Notes: a model not told the origin generated them from the sequence alone. DNA of 64,000 nt from Zhengitettix transpicula (GCA_037074705.1 CM073592.1:85080629-85144628), one strand, 5' to 3'; positions 12,801-27,425 are shown, counted from the stretch's first letter. Program-made: numbers and translations.

Positions 12801-14552
12801 TTTACACAAATGAAAAGCTAACGTGTCTGTTTGTATTTTCCTTTCAACTAGATAAACTCATAATCGGCTGAAAATATTTCCGTGAATATTCATATTTCGA
12901 TATCTGTTTTTCACAGGGAAATAGGCGATATAGTTGTGGAGTTTAAAGTCAAACGTCTGAGTTTAGAGAAAAGTATAATCACATTCAAGTTGTTGGCTAC
13001 TGATAACTGCATTTTTTTTATTATTGAGCCTTTCTTCCTACTTATTTATGCAGTTTCATTATAATGGGGCTTATTTACATAACTTAAACATCAGATCCTG
13101 TAAAAGAACTGATTCATTCAATAAAGATAAATCTTAGTTGTTGTTGTAATTCTTCAGATTGCACTTCAAACATTCCAAAAATATTGCTTTTTGTAATATC
13201 ATGGTGAAGTCTCTTATTATTATTCATTTTTATTTTCTATAACATAAATGTCTGGAGGACGTGTTTTAGGTGAATAAAAAGGGAATTATTATTCGACTAA
13301 TTTTGTTCTCTAGCTTCCATTCGGCGTAAACAGTTTGGCCATTCTTAAATCCTCAAAATGTAATTGGTGATAGAAGCCACAGGCTCGTGCCAATGTATTC
13401 TGGAACCTTATGTAGGAATTACTATGTCACCTGAATGATTCACAAGTCAAAGTTCAGGTTGTTGGCTTACGTGCGACACGCAGCACATCACTCATTGATT
13501 TATGGATTGTTGTGTCTTCCGGTTCCTGGTGGCTAGCTGCTTGCGAATAGACTTGTCATTTCTAATACTGGACTAACTTCATCAAAGTAGTTCCAGGACG
13601 TACATTCAACGTTTAGAGATGGAATATTCACTGTTATCGATTTCAGAAGAGTGGCAGTAAATACCACAATAAGATCCCGTGTTTTAATCGATTTTACCCT
13701 CGTTCAGTTCTTAAATTAAATTTTAGTTCGTTTCTGTTGCACCTCATCCGAAATAAACTTTGTAACTTTTTCAATACATATACTTTGCAGAAAAATATAG
13801 CGTAGAAATGAAAAAAACAACATAATTCGGCGTATGTTGTGTTTTTTAAGGGTTCACCTTCATTACTTTCCTATTTAACTTGTTTTCGAATATAAAGGTT
13901 CAGTACTTGCTAATTTTTATTATGAGTAATCCTCGGATAGATACGTCATCTCCATTAACATAAAAATAGAATAAATAGTTCAAAGTGAAGATCATAAAAG
14001 TACGAGTATATCAGAAATGACTTAAACATGCACTTAAAAGTTTTTAGAATACCTGTAAGCGGTTATCATTTAACAGAAACTGATGTGCAGTATTACAACA
14101 TATCCTGAGTAAGCACCAGTTCACTCAATTTGATAAGAAGCTTACATATAGGAAATGTAGTTACATAGTAGTTAAGAAATATAATCAGAAGTGGGGAATG
14201 AAAGAGTTAATAGAATTTTGGAGCATCCAGTTTAAAAAAATGCTTATTCAAACAGGACGAAACCTAACGGAAATGGGGAATATACTCTTCAATTCTACTC
14301 AAGAAAGAAAGCGACAGCATCGTAATGATCTCAGTGAGATGCAATACGGAATCGTGGTAAACCATGCGAGCACATGTTCATTCCCGTTCTAATTTCATAA
14401 ATATATATTCTTAATATATTTATACACACGTAAACTAATGCGCTGACAGTATTTACGTAGAAGTAAAAGGAGAATAAACACGATCTATTATTGTTACAAA
14501 TTCGGCTGATTATGCATTAATAACATTATGGTAAAAAGGACTGTTGACGTTG
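9837..14552. other. AT-rich sequence, no gene seen
   Basis: About 4.7 kb of AT-rich DNA. Overlapping 65- and 99-codon frames on opposite strands (12303-12609) and several 60-77-codon frames have no recognisable domain and look like chance openings. No repeat family of this window recurs here. Confidence 0.5.
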
Positions 14553-14994
14553 ATGAGCAGAAAAAACCAAAAACAGTCTCCATTTTATTAAATAATTAGT
14601 TGGAAGCTTTCAACTCTTTTGTTATAATCATCCTAAATGAACAATAAAACGTTACTACTTATATAAAAAAATCAAGTTAATAATATATTGCAAAACCTTC
14701 AGCATAACAGCCCTATAATTAAAATCACAATAACTTTTAAAAAAATATTAGTACCTGTAGGTACTTTGTCACTAATATAAAACTATGTTGTTTATTCAAC
14801 AAGGTCTGTTCCTAAACTGCTCCATTAGGTGGTTCAGTGTGTATAATTACAATCGAAAATCGATACTATAGTATCGATTTATCATGTTGTTAGTTATTAT
14901 TTAACTATACATATATATGATTATAACAAAAGTGTTGAAAGCTTCCAACTAATTATTTAATAAAATGGAGTCTGTTTTGGGTTTTTCTGCTCAT
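14553..14994. mobile_element. MITE-like element with about 78 bp terminal inverted repeats
   Basis: The left end (14553-14631) and the right end (14917-14994) are inverted copies of each other over almost 80 bp, both beginning ATGAGCAGAAAAA when read inwards and sharing the block TAATTAGTTGGAAGCTT, with only a few mismatches and short indels. The 285 bp centre has no open frame and contains a perfect 24 bp palindrome. This is the layout of a nonautonomous DNA transposon or fold-back element. I could not define a target-site duplication, so the superfamily is unknown. The close match of the arms suggests a relatively recent insertion, or selection or gene conversion on the arms. Confidence 0.7.
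14857..14880. repeat. Perfect 24 bp palindrome inside the MITE
   Basis: The sequence is its own reverse complement, centred on CTATAG and flanked by ATCGAT on each side. It sits near the middle of the MITE and could form a cruciform or a dimeric protein-binding site; no function is shown. Confidence 0.7.
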
Positions 14995-17900
14995 AAGCAT
15001 AAATAACAATAATAATTAAAATATTTCTCTGATTACTTTCTCAGTGGGAGCATTTTATAAAGCGCAAATTAGATGAAGGCGATTGTCAGAATATCGAAAA
15101 GAATCAAGTGAAGATGTTCTTCCATTGACCGTGATTTCTAAACTACTTTTACCTTGCTATTTGTGATTCTTCAGCTTATTACTCCGGGAAAGAGGAGAGG
15201 ATAGACGAAGCAATTAGTCAGCTGACGGCTATCACAGAGCGGCATTGATTCCGCAAAACCTCAACGACTCCAGGCACGCCTGAGAACGCTCAGAGTTCTT
15301 TTGGTAAGCATGCTTCTTTAACTTTACAAACAGTAATTCCTATTGATTAATAAAATTAGTAAATTATTAATTTACGCACGTGCGCTAATCCAGGATGCAT
15401 AAACGTTAAGATATGTTGTAGATAAATAAATATGTCGCGTGTTACATCAATTCCGTGGACTGCAATTCACACTTAGTTTCGACATGTGCATCGCCATTTG
15501 TCGCAAATCTACCCTAACAACGTACTTTTAGACTCTTTATAGGATCCATCGTACCGCATTTGTAGCTCTCGTCCTACTTTTAAGTACGTCATTTCTCATT
15601 GGACCTCTTCTAGACGTCCTGAATATGGCTCTTTCCATCTTACTCATCGGAAAGTTTTAGCCAAATATTTGCCTATAAAAGTTATATGAAGCATATTGGA
15701 ATACACTTAAATTTTTTATAAAATTTCCCTATACTACACGTGTGTTTTTACGAGAAATGACATTCTTTTGCGAATATACTTAGTTGTATGATCAAATGAA
15801 GAACTATTTTCGTTAACATTATCCTAGTTACCACTTAGCACGAGCAACGTAAACAGTTTCAATTTTTTTCCTAACTCCGTGAGAAGTTTACAGAAGCTAC
15901 ACGTCGGAGACAAAGAAATATAATATCAAAATTATACTCCATGACTTTTAGTCGATATTGTTCCTTCTCCATCTGTATTTTTCGGAACGTTCCGTCAAAT
16001 ATTGATGTGATAGGTCGTATAAGGTCACTTAACTTGAGCTTCCTTCTGTTACGTGTACATTTTGGACTAATACATATACTCGAACTATGTACGGAATGCC
16101 GACTTCTGGTAACATGATTGTCTCTCCCGACCAAATATCCCACACTCATATTAAATCCATTGCAATTTTGTATCCTCTTGTTAAATAAAAAATCTGCTTC
16201 CTCTGCTCTTTCGAAAACGCAACACAAACACACTTAGGTATTCTGCTGTTGTTAACCTTTCCATGATCACGAGTCATTTTCGCCAGAGCTGTTTCTCTTC
16301 AATACAACTCAACACTATTAAATTTCATAAATGAGATTTAAATTATAAATATTGGACTTATTATTTTTTTAAAACACATACAGTGAACGTATTTAAGAAT
16401 CAATATAATCATTTTAAAATTTTGTCAAATTAAAGGAGTAGTTCAGTTTTGTTAGAGTGCTCGAAAGTTATTTCCCACATTTCAGGACGCGGAAAGAAAT
16501 ACTTTGCGATAAGCTGTAATTGTAGCGTTTGTGGCCATCCGCTACATTCACTAAAGTGAAATTACCGGCAAAACACTACAAGATAAAGAGCGAACGCCGT
16601 ATCGGTTCTACAAGCAGAAAGGCTCGCAGAAGTTGGCGATGTGAAGGACGTAGAATATTCTTCATTTTATGTTTTATAAATCTTAAATAAAATGTATGCA
16701 AACTGATTATTAAAATTCATAAATTCTGAATATTAATGAAGATTGTATATCTACGAGGCATTGGTATTTTAATAAGAAACATTCATTTCTTGGCTGCCAT
16801 TGTGCTTCATTCTTCTTAGGACGCTGAAATTTGGCCAGATATTGGATATAAGTAACTAATCGTATATTCTTGAAATCAGCCATCGTCTAATTCTGCACAC
16901 ATGAGTAAAATTGTCCCGTACGTTCGATGTATTATTCCACTTGTGAATTGGATCACACCAATAACTTTTACATTGAGGCATTGAATGTGTGACGAACGAT
17001 TACATTGACAAACTAAAATTACTCAGTGTTTAATAAAGTTAAGCACTGTTTTTCATTATAAGTGATAATGAATGATATCAGTTAACTTTGGGCCAGTAAA
17101 ATGCTTAAATATTTATTTTAAAAGAGCTTTGTTATATGCGTTCATGCACCTCACAAAAAAATGACCGTCCCTTTACGGATGTAACAAGTGATATACATTT
17201 ACAACTCTTGCAGTTCCATGTATTACAAAGTTTCTAAAGATTAATACACATTTTGAACGATTCCCCAACTCGAAAATTCCATGGTCATTCTTATATATTA
17301 CAATAATATGTATCTTAATTAATAAAAAAATGTTAAAGGAAAAGATTCCTTGGTCAATTTCTGGCGAGGACATAAAAAGAATAACACAAGCGTGTTTTAT
17401 AATCATACATTTCTTACCGCAAAGCTATTAAAATATTGTTTTTTTAAAAAAAATAATTTCATTAATCAGATTTATAGGCGTGCTTGACAATTTTTCACAT
17501 AATAACTAAATTTGTGTTTCCAATTAGGTAAATACGATTAGTCAAATATCTTGTGTTGGTTTTAGTTGAAATAGAAAAAGACTTTCGTGGTCTTTTCAAA
17601 AACAAGCAGAATCCAAATTATTTAATTTTCATGTTGTCTTCTAATATCTTAACACACTAAACTTTCTGTAATGTATTTCACTTTGCAAATATTTTTTTCT
17701 GCTTGATACTGTGGCGAGCATGTTTCCTCGTAATAGAGTTAAACCATACAGTTTATTGACCGTTAAACTACATTTTGGGATATATATATATCTTTAAAAT
17801 GGTAAAAACAAGTGAAAATTGTTGAATTGAAAAACAGTGAGATAACTTCTCGTTTGACACTTTGTAATGGTATTTCAACTATGGCCAATAAGAGGGGAAT

Positions 17901-20900
17901 ATGTTCTTGATATCAAAAGAACTTTGTTAGGTATACTTACATTACGGAAGTGACGCTCATTTTTTGCACATCAAACTACTTGAGTATAATTATTTTGAAA
18001 ATTTTGTACTATAAATTTTTTTTATAAATATTTTATGATATTACTGGGAAAAATAAATATTTTTTGGACGCAAAATGTTCGCATTTATAAGTTATTTCTT
18101 TAATTTATATTTTCAGTATTCATGTTATTTGCAGAATCAGTATTGAAATAATTTTTCAATTCCTTATATAATAAGTATTTCTTTATTTTTTTCAGCAGTA
18201 TATGCCATCATACTGTAATTATTAGGTCTTATGCGTTTTCCTGGTTATGATTATTCGTTTTCAATTTGCACTCAAGCTTAAGTCCCACAAAATTTAATTT
18301 TTGGTATTTCGTATTTAAAATAGTTATTCACTCTTTAAAACAGATAAATTTGTCATGACAATTTACTGCTACGAGTTAAATTTAAGGTTGGTATTTTCAC
18401 GTTTACGTTCTAAACGTAAATAATGAATTTTAGACGACGTAGCCAATAAACAGGCCAAATTAATTGGTAAAAAAAAATACCAGACGGACGTTTATATGTT
18501 TGTATAATTTACGATATCTAATGTTATTATCATTTTCTAGAATCTTAATTAATAATAGTGTTGAAAGTAAAGGTCGTTGGTTACTGCGAGTACTTATAAA
18601 TTTGAAACTCACTACATATATTCACACAAACATTTGAGAAGTTTATTGTTATAATCCGTCTGACGAACTCAATTTCTAATTTATTGCTGATAAGATCAAT
18701 GCTGTTATATAGACTATTGGCGTCGGAATAGAATAATAAAAGTTAAAGTTGCCATATAAATATATATCTTTGCGCAATTAATTTGACGGTATATATAATC
18801 ATATTTTTCGTATAATCCCTGAGGGAAGACGTCCTGAAGAAATTTAACTGGCTGGAACGTCTGATCCACCTATATTTATTGAATTTCCACGATCTCCCAC
18901 AATAATATGTTTCTGTGAGAGCGGTGCAACACAAAATCGGTTTATCATTCATCTCAGCTAACCAGAATTTTAGAAAGTAGTAATAGGTATTGTTCATTGT
19001 CGTTATCACTGAACAGAGAATACCTTTTATAAAGTTAATTCTGTATTTAGGAGATATTTGAATACTTTTTACTTGATCAAAAAAAATTCAGAAGGATTTC
19101 TAGAAGTGCTGGTAAATTTGCAAACGAACGGATAGAAAACGTCTATGCCAATTTTTTTATTTACTTATAAGTTTCAGTCCTAGACTATTCATACACACAA
19201 TCAATACAAGAAAGCGCTAAATTATTATTCTGTAGACATTGAGAGTCGTCAGGAATAAATTAAACGGAATCTTAACATTCTTTCTCCAGTGTCGTATACA
19301 AAAAAATTCCGCAAACAATTGACGACCTAAACAGTAAAAATATTAAAACGCATAAATATAATTTATTTTAAAGGAGCCATGGGTAAGTGAAGTACCTGTA
19401 AAATAGTTACGGTGATGTGATTCAACGATGCTAATTTTAAACATTGTGAGGGCTCTTCATATCCTTTGAAAAAGTGACTTTGTTACGGAAAATAGGCAAA
19501 ATATATTTATTTTGTTGAGAAGACTTTGCAAAAGTTTATCGCTGAGTAACACTATTGTTTAATATGAAAATTTTCCAAATTTTTGTCAAAATTATTGCAG
19601 AATAAATGCTTCACAAATTGTTAGCAGTTTTTTAAGATCAAATTAAAAATCCTCATAAACGATACAAGCTGTTAAAGAAAAAGTCAAAGTTGTTTTGAAG
19701 GTAGCTAACTAGTTTCTGTTCCCAATGTCTTTTCGTCACTCCTGGGAGAGCTGTGCGGACTTCACTTACAGTTATTACAAATTACCTCTTGGTTAAAAAC
19801 TATATTTAATGTTTTGAACATCCTCAGTTTATGATTTCACTTGACCTTAGTTTTTCAAATTATGAGTATTTGAACTCTGTGACGTGCACGCATGTATTGC
19901 TTTCGGAAGATCTTCGAGTATTTTTATTTTATTTCCAATTACCCAGAGTATTTCTGTATTGTTACAATTAAGCATCACAGAAATTTATTTTAATCGGAGA
20001 AAACACTTGCAATATATTTATTCTTCTTTAATTTTACGCAAGTACTAGGATAATAATAAAATGCTATCACTAGAAAATTCCAATGTAAAGTATGAATTAT
20101 TTCCATATTTTACTGACCGAGAAGTTTACTAATAAATCTGTTTTTCGTTTCTGTATTTCCAAGCGACTATCATGGGGCAGATAGTTTTTACTCAAGATTT
20201 ATTAAATTTAAATGTTGTTGTTTTCAGCTGATTATTGATTGAGTAAGCGAAATTTTCATATGTGCTTTACATCTCCTCTCTATTATTGCAACTGCTACGA
20301 AATATTTGGAATCAACATTTAATCGTGAGTACGAATTGCAATAAATTTGTCGATATTCATATTATTTTGCTTAAATATAATTTCATACAATATATTATTT
20401 CCTGGATTTCCTTGTCTTATCAACACAAGTACTTATATTTCGAAACAGTGTTGTTTAAGATAATCTATCGCAATTAGTCGATAACATGTCTCGTTTCTCT
20501 TTAGCAGACGCAGAAGCTTCTAAGTTTTATTTCTTGTTTTCTTTACACGTTACGTGAAGATTACTGTTACTATCAATTAACCTTACATTTTATCTAGTGG
20601 CAGAAACTCGACTCGTTTCGCATATAAGCTTGAGTTAAATTTGTCACGCAAGTTCGTAACAATTGTCAAAGTTCTGTCTAGGATCAATTATGACGAGAAT
20701 AATCGTATCACTAATAATATCAATACAGTAAAACAAGTCGTGCATATTTTTGTTCGTATAATATATCAATTAATCGTTGTCATTCCAAAGCATGACACTT
20801 CCTGTAATACACTTCCTGTTTTTTTATCGTACCAAGGATACTGCACTCAATAACTCAAAAAACAAACGATATTTCCGTGCGATTCGTGAACCGCAATTCC

Positions 20901-23900
20901 GAAATAAAGTAGTGATATGCCTCAGGTATTTTGGTCGCTGTTTTTTCTCTTTCCTTATAAATCCCTATAGCATAAATAACGCGAAGTGAAGCACTTAAAT
21001 GTTTTATGAAATGTTATTTATGTAGTTTTTTGTATTTGACAATTCCCAATTATATTTTAAGCGCAATATGGACAATATAAATAATTTTTCATTCCTTGGC
21101 TCAAATTATATATATTATTAATTTAATCACTAGACTTTAAATAAGTATTCAGATATATAAGATATTTACTTGAGAGTGAATCATTAGTCGGCTTATCATC
21201 TTAATTACATTTGGTGGGATCAATTTTCCGTTGAAAAGAGTTAAAGAATTTATAAATAATGCTGAACTTAACCTATTATTAATCTATAATTAATTCAGCA
21301 TACCAAAAAACTCTATTATTATTATACAATATTAGAACTAGCGTAATATATCAAAATCTATAGGATTTATATGCATTCGTGAATAATTTACTTATCAGTG
21401 TAATAAATGAAATATTTTGGAAATGCATTTACACTAATATAATAAAATACAGTTCATTGGCAGTAACTCATCAAAAATATTCTATTGTATTTGAAATATA
21501 TAATTATTATTAATATTTTTAAGCTAATTTGGATCATAGTTTTAGGTTAAACTATTCTTACATCTCTATATTATTAATTGTTTAAATATTAGTTTATATC
21601 ATTTTTTAGATTCCAAAATTTATTCATGCTGATGTAAAAACTATTTCTTATACTAAATTACTCCAATGCGCACTTGTTGAAGTCCTTAATTAAGGACGAA
21701 CGTTTCTGAAATTATATTTTAATAAGTTACTTTATTAAATTTTTTCAGACCCATGGGCAGTTCATTTATTAATTGTAATATACTACTAGTCGAAAAACGT
21801 CAAAGTTTCACTTGTATTTAACGAGCATCTGTTTCCGAACACTGTGTGCCAAATCAGTCTACGCGTCATTCGTTACGGTGCTACGATGTGATTGAGTGCT
21901 CATGGTACAGTTGTTGCAACATTGCGTAAAAAGTATAATGGTAGAATTTATCTGGAGCTTAAAGCAACCTTATATCATAAAATTGAGTATATCTTACAGT
22001 GTATCAGTAAAGTCTTTGGGTTTACAAGGTACTTTTTGGCGTGTGACGTTGTCAAGTGGAAAATGTACATAAATCCCTGTCTCGATTTCTTGAAACTAAG
22101 TCTTTAACTTCTACGATGTTTCGAATGAAGTATATTTGAGGAGAAACAAAGTCTAAAATACATCAAATCCATAATCTTGCGGGGAGAATCACTCGAGCAG
22201 ATGGAAAGTAAACTGGGTCGTCATTGGACATGTTTCTGACTGTAAGCGTAGCCGAACCACATTTCCAATATACCCACGTGTAAATATTTATAATCAATTC
22301 TAAATACCTTTCTTTTTAGGACTAGGAAGAAACAAGTATGGCAATTAGAATATTAGAGCTGATGGACTGGAAGTCAAGACGAAATGAGTTCTCTTTTACT
22401 GTTAAAAACAACGATTTATCACTTACCTTCATTGTATTTCATAATATATTACTGTCTCTGTTTTATCCCCAATGTTTTTATCAATCATTATTTGTATAAA
22501 GGGACCGATTTAATAATTCTCTATAATAAATAATTTTGATATTTTCCTGGAGAATTCGGCATTATTGCCGTAATCATCTATATACGAACATATAAATTTT
22601 TAACACAATTTAAATCAACAACAAACTTGCCTATAAAAATATTTAACAATACTACTTCTCACTATCATATTGAACTATGTAAGTTTATAATTATATAATA
22701 GAAGATATATTCTTCGGCAAATATTTAACTTTTGCGTAAAACGGTTTCCATTATGATTCGTGTTCATCTTGCGGAAATCCAGTGCCAACGGTTCAGTTGT
22801 ATGCTCAATAATTATCATATTTTACGTAAGATTGCAGTTTAAAAAACATTAATTTGGGTGGTAAAGTTATCGATATTAGTTATAAGAGATTTTTACGTAT
22901 AACTAAATGAAATATGTATTTATCGATTTTAAACTTCGATATGTCCCGACATTTAAAAGGATGCCATATCTTAAGAAATGTCTTAATATATATTTTGATA
23001 TTATTTGTAGCACACTTTTCGTTTTGACACACTTTACCTCTACACTACTCTATTATTTTACCTTACAATTTACCATAATTAATTGTGTTTCCTACTAATC
23101 AATTAATAAAGGTCAGTTTTAACACAAATTGTTTGATTTTATTGAACTTACAAAATTTAATTTCCACATTTGTTCTCAAGGAAATTAATTTATAGCATTA
23201 ATGTTGTTATAAATATTACTAACACCGTGTAACTTTTTTTTACATAGAGCGGTGAGTACCATACATATTAACTTATTTACAGAACATTTGCGTCTATATT
23301 TATCTTTTGTCTATAATCACTGATAATTGTAAAGTTGGTATTTACAGCCTTAGAAAGTTGATGATGACGGTATGATCTATTGATGTATTGAGTAATACAC
23401 TAGGGAGAGAATTAATTCTCTTTAGTTATATTTTTTATTGCCAGCAAATTTCAGGAGTGCACAAAATGATGTATAGATGAAGCCAGAGTCGTAGTGTATA
23501 TAGTGTGTGCAGTTAAGCGTATATTTCAAATGTAATTCGTAAAAATATGAAAATCAATGCAGAATAGGACTAATATTCTTAACTTTTGAAATTATTACAG
23601 CCCACAAGCTTTCATACTCACTTTTTTTTTCACACTGGACACACATTATTAAATTACATGGAAAGTCCTTCAAACGGGAAAGTCTTTTTCACAGTGTTCT
23701 AAATTTTCCTTTCTGACGTTATTTATAATTATTTCGTTTTTATACTTTTTCTTTTCACATTAGTTTCTCTCTGTTTATGCTCTAACCGAGATAATGGCCA
23801 AACGACTTGGCCAGGGTTCTAATTAAAAATACACAAAGCCAACACCTAGGTTAATATTACCAAGAGTCACAGTACAGTATACGCAAACAACAAAAATTAC

Positions 23901-26900
23901 TTTCAACCGAGAAAAACTAAGGGCGAAGAGGATATAGTACCCGTTGATATAAAATATTTCCACTTTATTGGAAACTCGGTTCTTAATAGGTGTGGGAAAA
24001 TGTATTCAGAAGGCTACGTAATTTTTGTAAAGCTGTCAGTACTGCATGCCACTAAGGGTCTTAACAAATAATATATATTCATTCATGATTCAATAAATTT
24101 TTATGTAGTGATCTCTTATAAACGTGTCCATATATTTACAATATTACCAAGAGCTTTAAAGGAGTCTTCTGTGCGCTTGAGAAATCACGTCCGGGAATTT
24201 TTTCTAAAATATGCCGATTTTTATAGTCTCTTTGATTTACAAAAATGTTTAGACCACTCCTCCCAGATGTCCGAAACTAACAAGTGATCTATCTGTGTTA
24301 CTGATATCTTTTTATGAAATATAAATTGCAATATTAAAAGTTTAGCGTTGCATATATTTTTTCGTACATATAAGATAGTATGCAAACTAATTATTATACT
24401 TTATATTGTCGTATTTTTCTTTACAGATTCATGTAATGATTATAGTTATTTTGTATTTAACTTTTCCTCGTGTGACAGTGGCACAGGTAGAACATAATTC
24501 TGTGGGCACATTCACGACTCTGTGCACACTTCAACTCTGAAGTACTGTGCAAATAAGACTGCTAAATACACTCTGAAGATTTATTCTCACCAAACGTGAG
24601 ACGAAAAAACAACTCTTTATTCTACAAAATCAAGATGCGGCAAAAAAATTATTCTCGCTTGCTTATTTGTCCTTGGTTTTTCTGCTAAACTCGTGTTCGT
24701 GAGTTCTTTTTCAGTCCTCGAATGGAGGTTATGTCACTTCTTCTATCAGGGATTACTGAGAAATGTTAACAAGTTAATGAAATGACCTGCAGATATTAAT
24801 CCTTAATAATTATTAATTACAAATTACATAAGGCTTCCTTTAGGTAGGCATGAACTTTTTCTTTCTTCTTATTTATTTATTTGTAGGTCCTACAAAGATG
24901 TTGGTACAGTTATGTCGATACCACGAAGTAGTTGCAGATATTAAATGTAATACAATATTTAATGAATAAATAATATATATGTTTGGCTTTCATTTACAAT
25001 AATAAAATAAAATGAATATATAATGTACTAAGTAGAACTTAATATAAATAAGACGTAATAACATCTACGAAGAAGTATCAGATCACAACATAATGGAAGA
25101 TAATATATTATACAATTGTTTAATAAAACAATTTAAACTTAGAACGCTTAAATATTTTCATAGTCTAGATATGATAAGAAATACGTTGTAGGGAACTGAA
25201 TTTAAATAAATGAGGGCTAAGTTTACTTTTAACTGACTGAAGGGGTAATATTACAGCTTGGATTTTCTCTTCAGCTAATGATAGCTGGTATAGGTTTCTG
25301 TAAGTATAACAACTACCAAAATTACAACCATATTGTTGTTGGAACTGAATATTTTACAGTGATAAAAAACAGACATTTAGCTTCAAACTAAGTCCTAATA
25401 AAAGTGTTTCGTATATTCATGAGGAAAAGTAGAAATTGGAAATGTAACTTCCTATAACTAAATACTCCTTTTTACTACAGTCAGAAAATTGCATACTTTC
25501 GCAGCTAATGTTTTAAAAGTTCATCCTGTAGATCTAGTTATTTTTTTAGTGTAACTATATTTTTCAATAAACTCCATGAGTTCCTTCCTTACAAAGAGCT
25601 ATTGATATGCTTTCTCGATAAACATTGTAAATTGTTTGTGAGATATGTTTATTGTACGATTCAGTGATGGAGAACAAGTTTATAAATTTTTTTGGATATT
25701 TTTAATGAAGATAATATCTATCATATAAGTCGTTAGATGGGTTTCAGTCAGAAAATGAGGAGTGATGAGTTACTTACAACGTGAAGTAGAAGAAGCAAAC
25801 AAGAACGCTGTCTGTAAGACGGTTCACACGATTTTTTCCGATAACATATTTTTTACGTCAGATATAAAAAAACACTTATATGTTACAATACATATGTCAA
25901 TAACTTATCAGAAATCATTATAATAAAGCAAATGAACTTGGAGTTTGAAACTTTTTGTTTGAAAAGAATCTATAGAAACCACGTGTATACAAACAGGACT
26001 TGTGGTATTCTTCTGTAAATTACAACAACCGAGACAATTGTTAACAGTATCTCATCCACCACATCAGTATTGTGGAATTTACAAGTTGATCTAATTCTTC
26101 TAGAACTCTAAACGTACATGTTGAAAACTTCACGAATACACGATTCAACAAGGTTGGAAATATTAAAAAAATTAATTTTACTGTGTATAGCGAGCTCTAA
26201 ATAATCGGATAACGGCTTATATATGGCCACACTTTTCTTTCAACAGGACGATGCCACAAGTCAAACAGCGCGTGGGGAAACCGAATTGTTGCACGAAACA
26301 TTTTCTGTAAATATACACATTGGTCAATTTGTATTTTAAGTGTTGTCCCAACAAGTAAGCTATGGTTCTTTCTTATTTTAGCTTTTCTTACAGACAATAT
26401 GTATTACATTATTATTTTGGACGTTAATTTAATACTTAATATTATGTTGAGTAAAGAATGAAGACTGTTTATGATCAATCACAGTACTAGATACATTCAT
26501 AGCGCATAATTCATAGCGTTAATATTTTTTCTGTGTTTTTTGTTTTGCGGTCATTACTTCACTAAGTTACTAACCCTGAAAATTTATCTAGAACTGAGAG
26601 TGATGAATCGTTACTGTTGGTTTGAATAGCTCATTGGTTGAAATTTGATAACCATCCGAAGAACGTACAATATAGGTGTAGACGTCGTAGGAGAAATTTC
26701 AGATGTTAATGACAAAATTTGTTATCCGGGTATGCAGTAGCACTACAATAATGAAAAGGGATGACATTTTAAAGAAACAGACGATCGTGTGAAATTGTCC
26801 GACATTACAAAAAAAAACGTAGTGGGAGGAAAAGGACTTTAAATGTTAATCGTTTTGCTAAGGAAATTGGTTTATTGACAGATATTGTTCGGGAAATTGA

Positions 26901-27144
26901 GGAATAATTTGATGTTGGATCAAAGTGCTGCGCATGTTTCTTGGTAATGGTTCTAAACATTTCCATGTTTCCCCATTTAGGCATAATTTACTTCAGAAAC
27001 TCAAGGACTGCTAAACAAAATTATATGAGAATTTATTATTTTATTAGTTGATCCGACATCAAAAGTTATAATTAGTATAATTAACGTAAGATTAGAAAAT
27101 TGTACTTCAACAAGCGATAATAAAATATTTTTTCTTGCTATTAG
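14995..27144. other. About 12 kb of AT-rich DNA, essentially featureless
   Basis: Apart from the weak exon candidate at 15175-15303 I can support nothing in this span. The longest frame is 120 codons (minus strand, 15871-16233); its peptide has no domain I recognise and lies in sequence with no splice context I trust. No copy of repeat family A occurs here. It could be intron or intergenic DNA of a large gene-poor genome. Confidence 0.5.
15175..15303 (+). other. Candidate exon (splice-site-bounded, less AT-rich island)
   Basis: A 129 bp segment is bounded by an acceptor-like TGTGATTCTTCAG and a donor-like TTTTG|GTAAGC. It is clearly less AT-rich than the flanks. One frame reads Y-Y-S-G-K-E-E-R-I-D-E-A-I-S before meeting a TGA after about 23 codons, so it would be either a terminal coding exon continuing into untranslated sequence or an untranslated internal exon. 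I recognise no protein. The GT/AG sites could also be chance. Confidence 0.25.
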
Positions 27145-27425
27145 GATAATAAGCTAAATGAAACGGGCGAAATTCACTTTGAAGTTTATAAAGTCTATTA
27201 TAGTAATTGGGACGCAGTGTATATTGGACAAGCTAAGAGAGCCCCCGAACACCAGAATTAAAGACTACCGTTATAATTTTAAATTTTCTACTGATAAACA
27301 TTCCGTTTTAAACAAAGTTTGGTCAATGACTATATATATTATTGGACTAATCATAAAATTATTGGTATTGAGTCAAAGTATCATGCTAGATTAATTACAG
27401 AAATGGTCCACATAAAAAAATTGTA
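27145..27425 (+). pseudogene. Penelope-like element GIY-YIG endonuclease relic, frameshifted
   Basis: Three blocks of one GIY-YIG domain lie in order but in two alternating frames. First, E-V-Y-K-V-Y-Y-S-N-W-D-A-V-Y-I-G-Q-A-K-R carries the GIY-like VYK and the YIG motif. Second, T-R-I-K-D-Y-R-Y-N-F-K-F-S follows after a +1 shift. Third, I-I-G-I-E-S-K-Y-H-A-R-L-I-T-E-M contains the glutamate expected at the metal-binding position. In Penelope-like elements this nuclease follows the reverse transcriptase. Both of its linker cysteines are replaced here (Y and W), and at least two frameshifts break it, so it cannot make a working protein. It is a different, older copy from the one near 1.2 kb, and its own reverse transcriptase is not recognisable upstream. 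Confidence 0.65.

Noticed and set aside
15871..16233. 120-codon minus-strand frame
   Set aside because: Longest unassigned frame, but with no recognisable motif, coding-like composition or splice sites.
24000..26000. CRISPR arrays, operons or prophage-like gene clusters anywhere in the window
   Set aside because: No regularly spaced repeats, no close-packed co-directional frames and no ribosome-binding sites; the sequence is eukaryotic.
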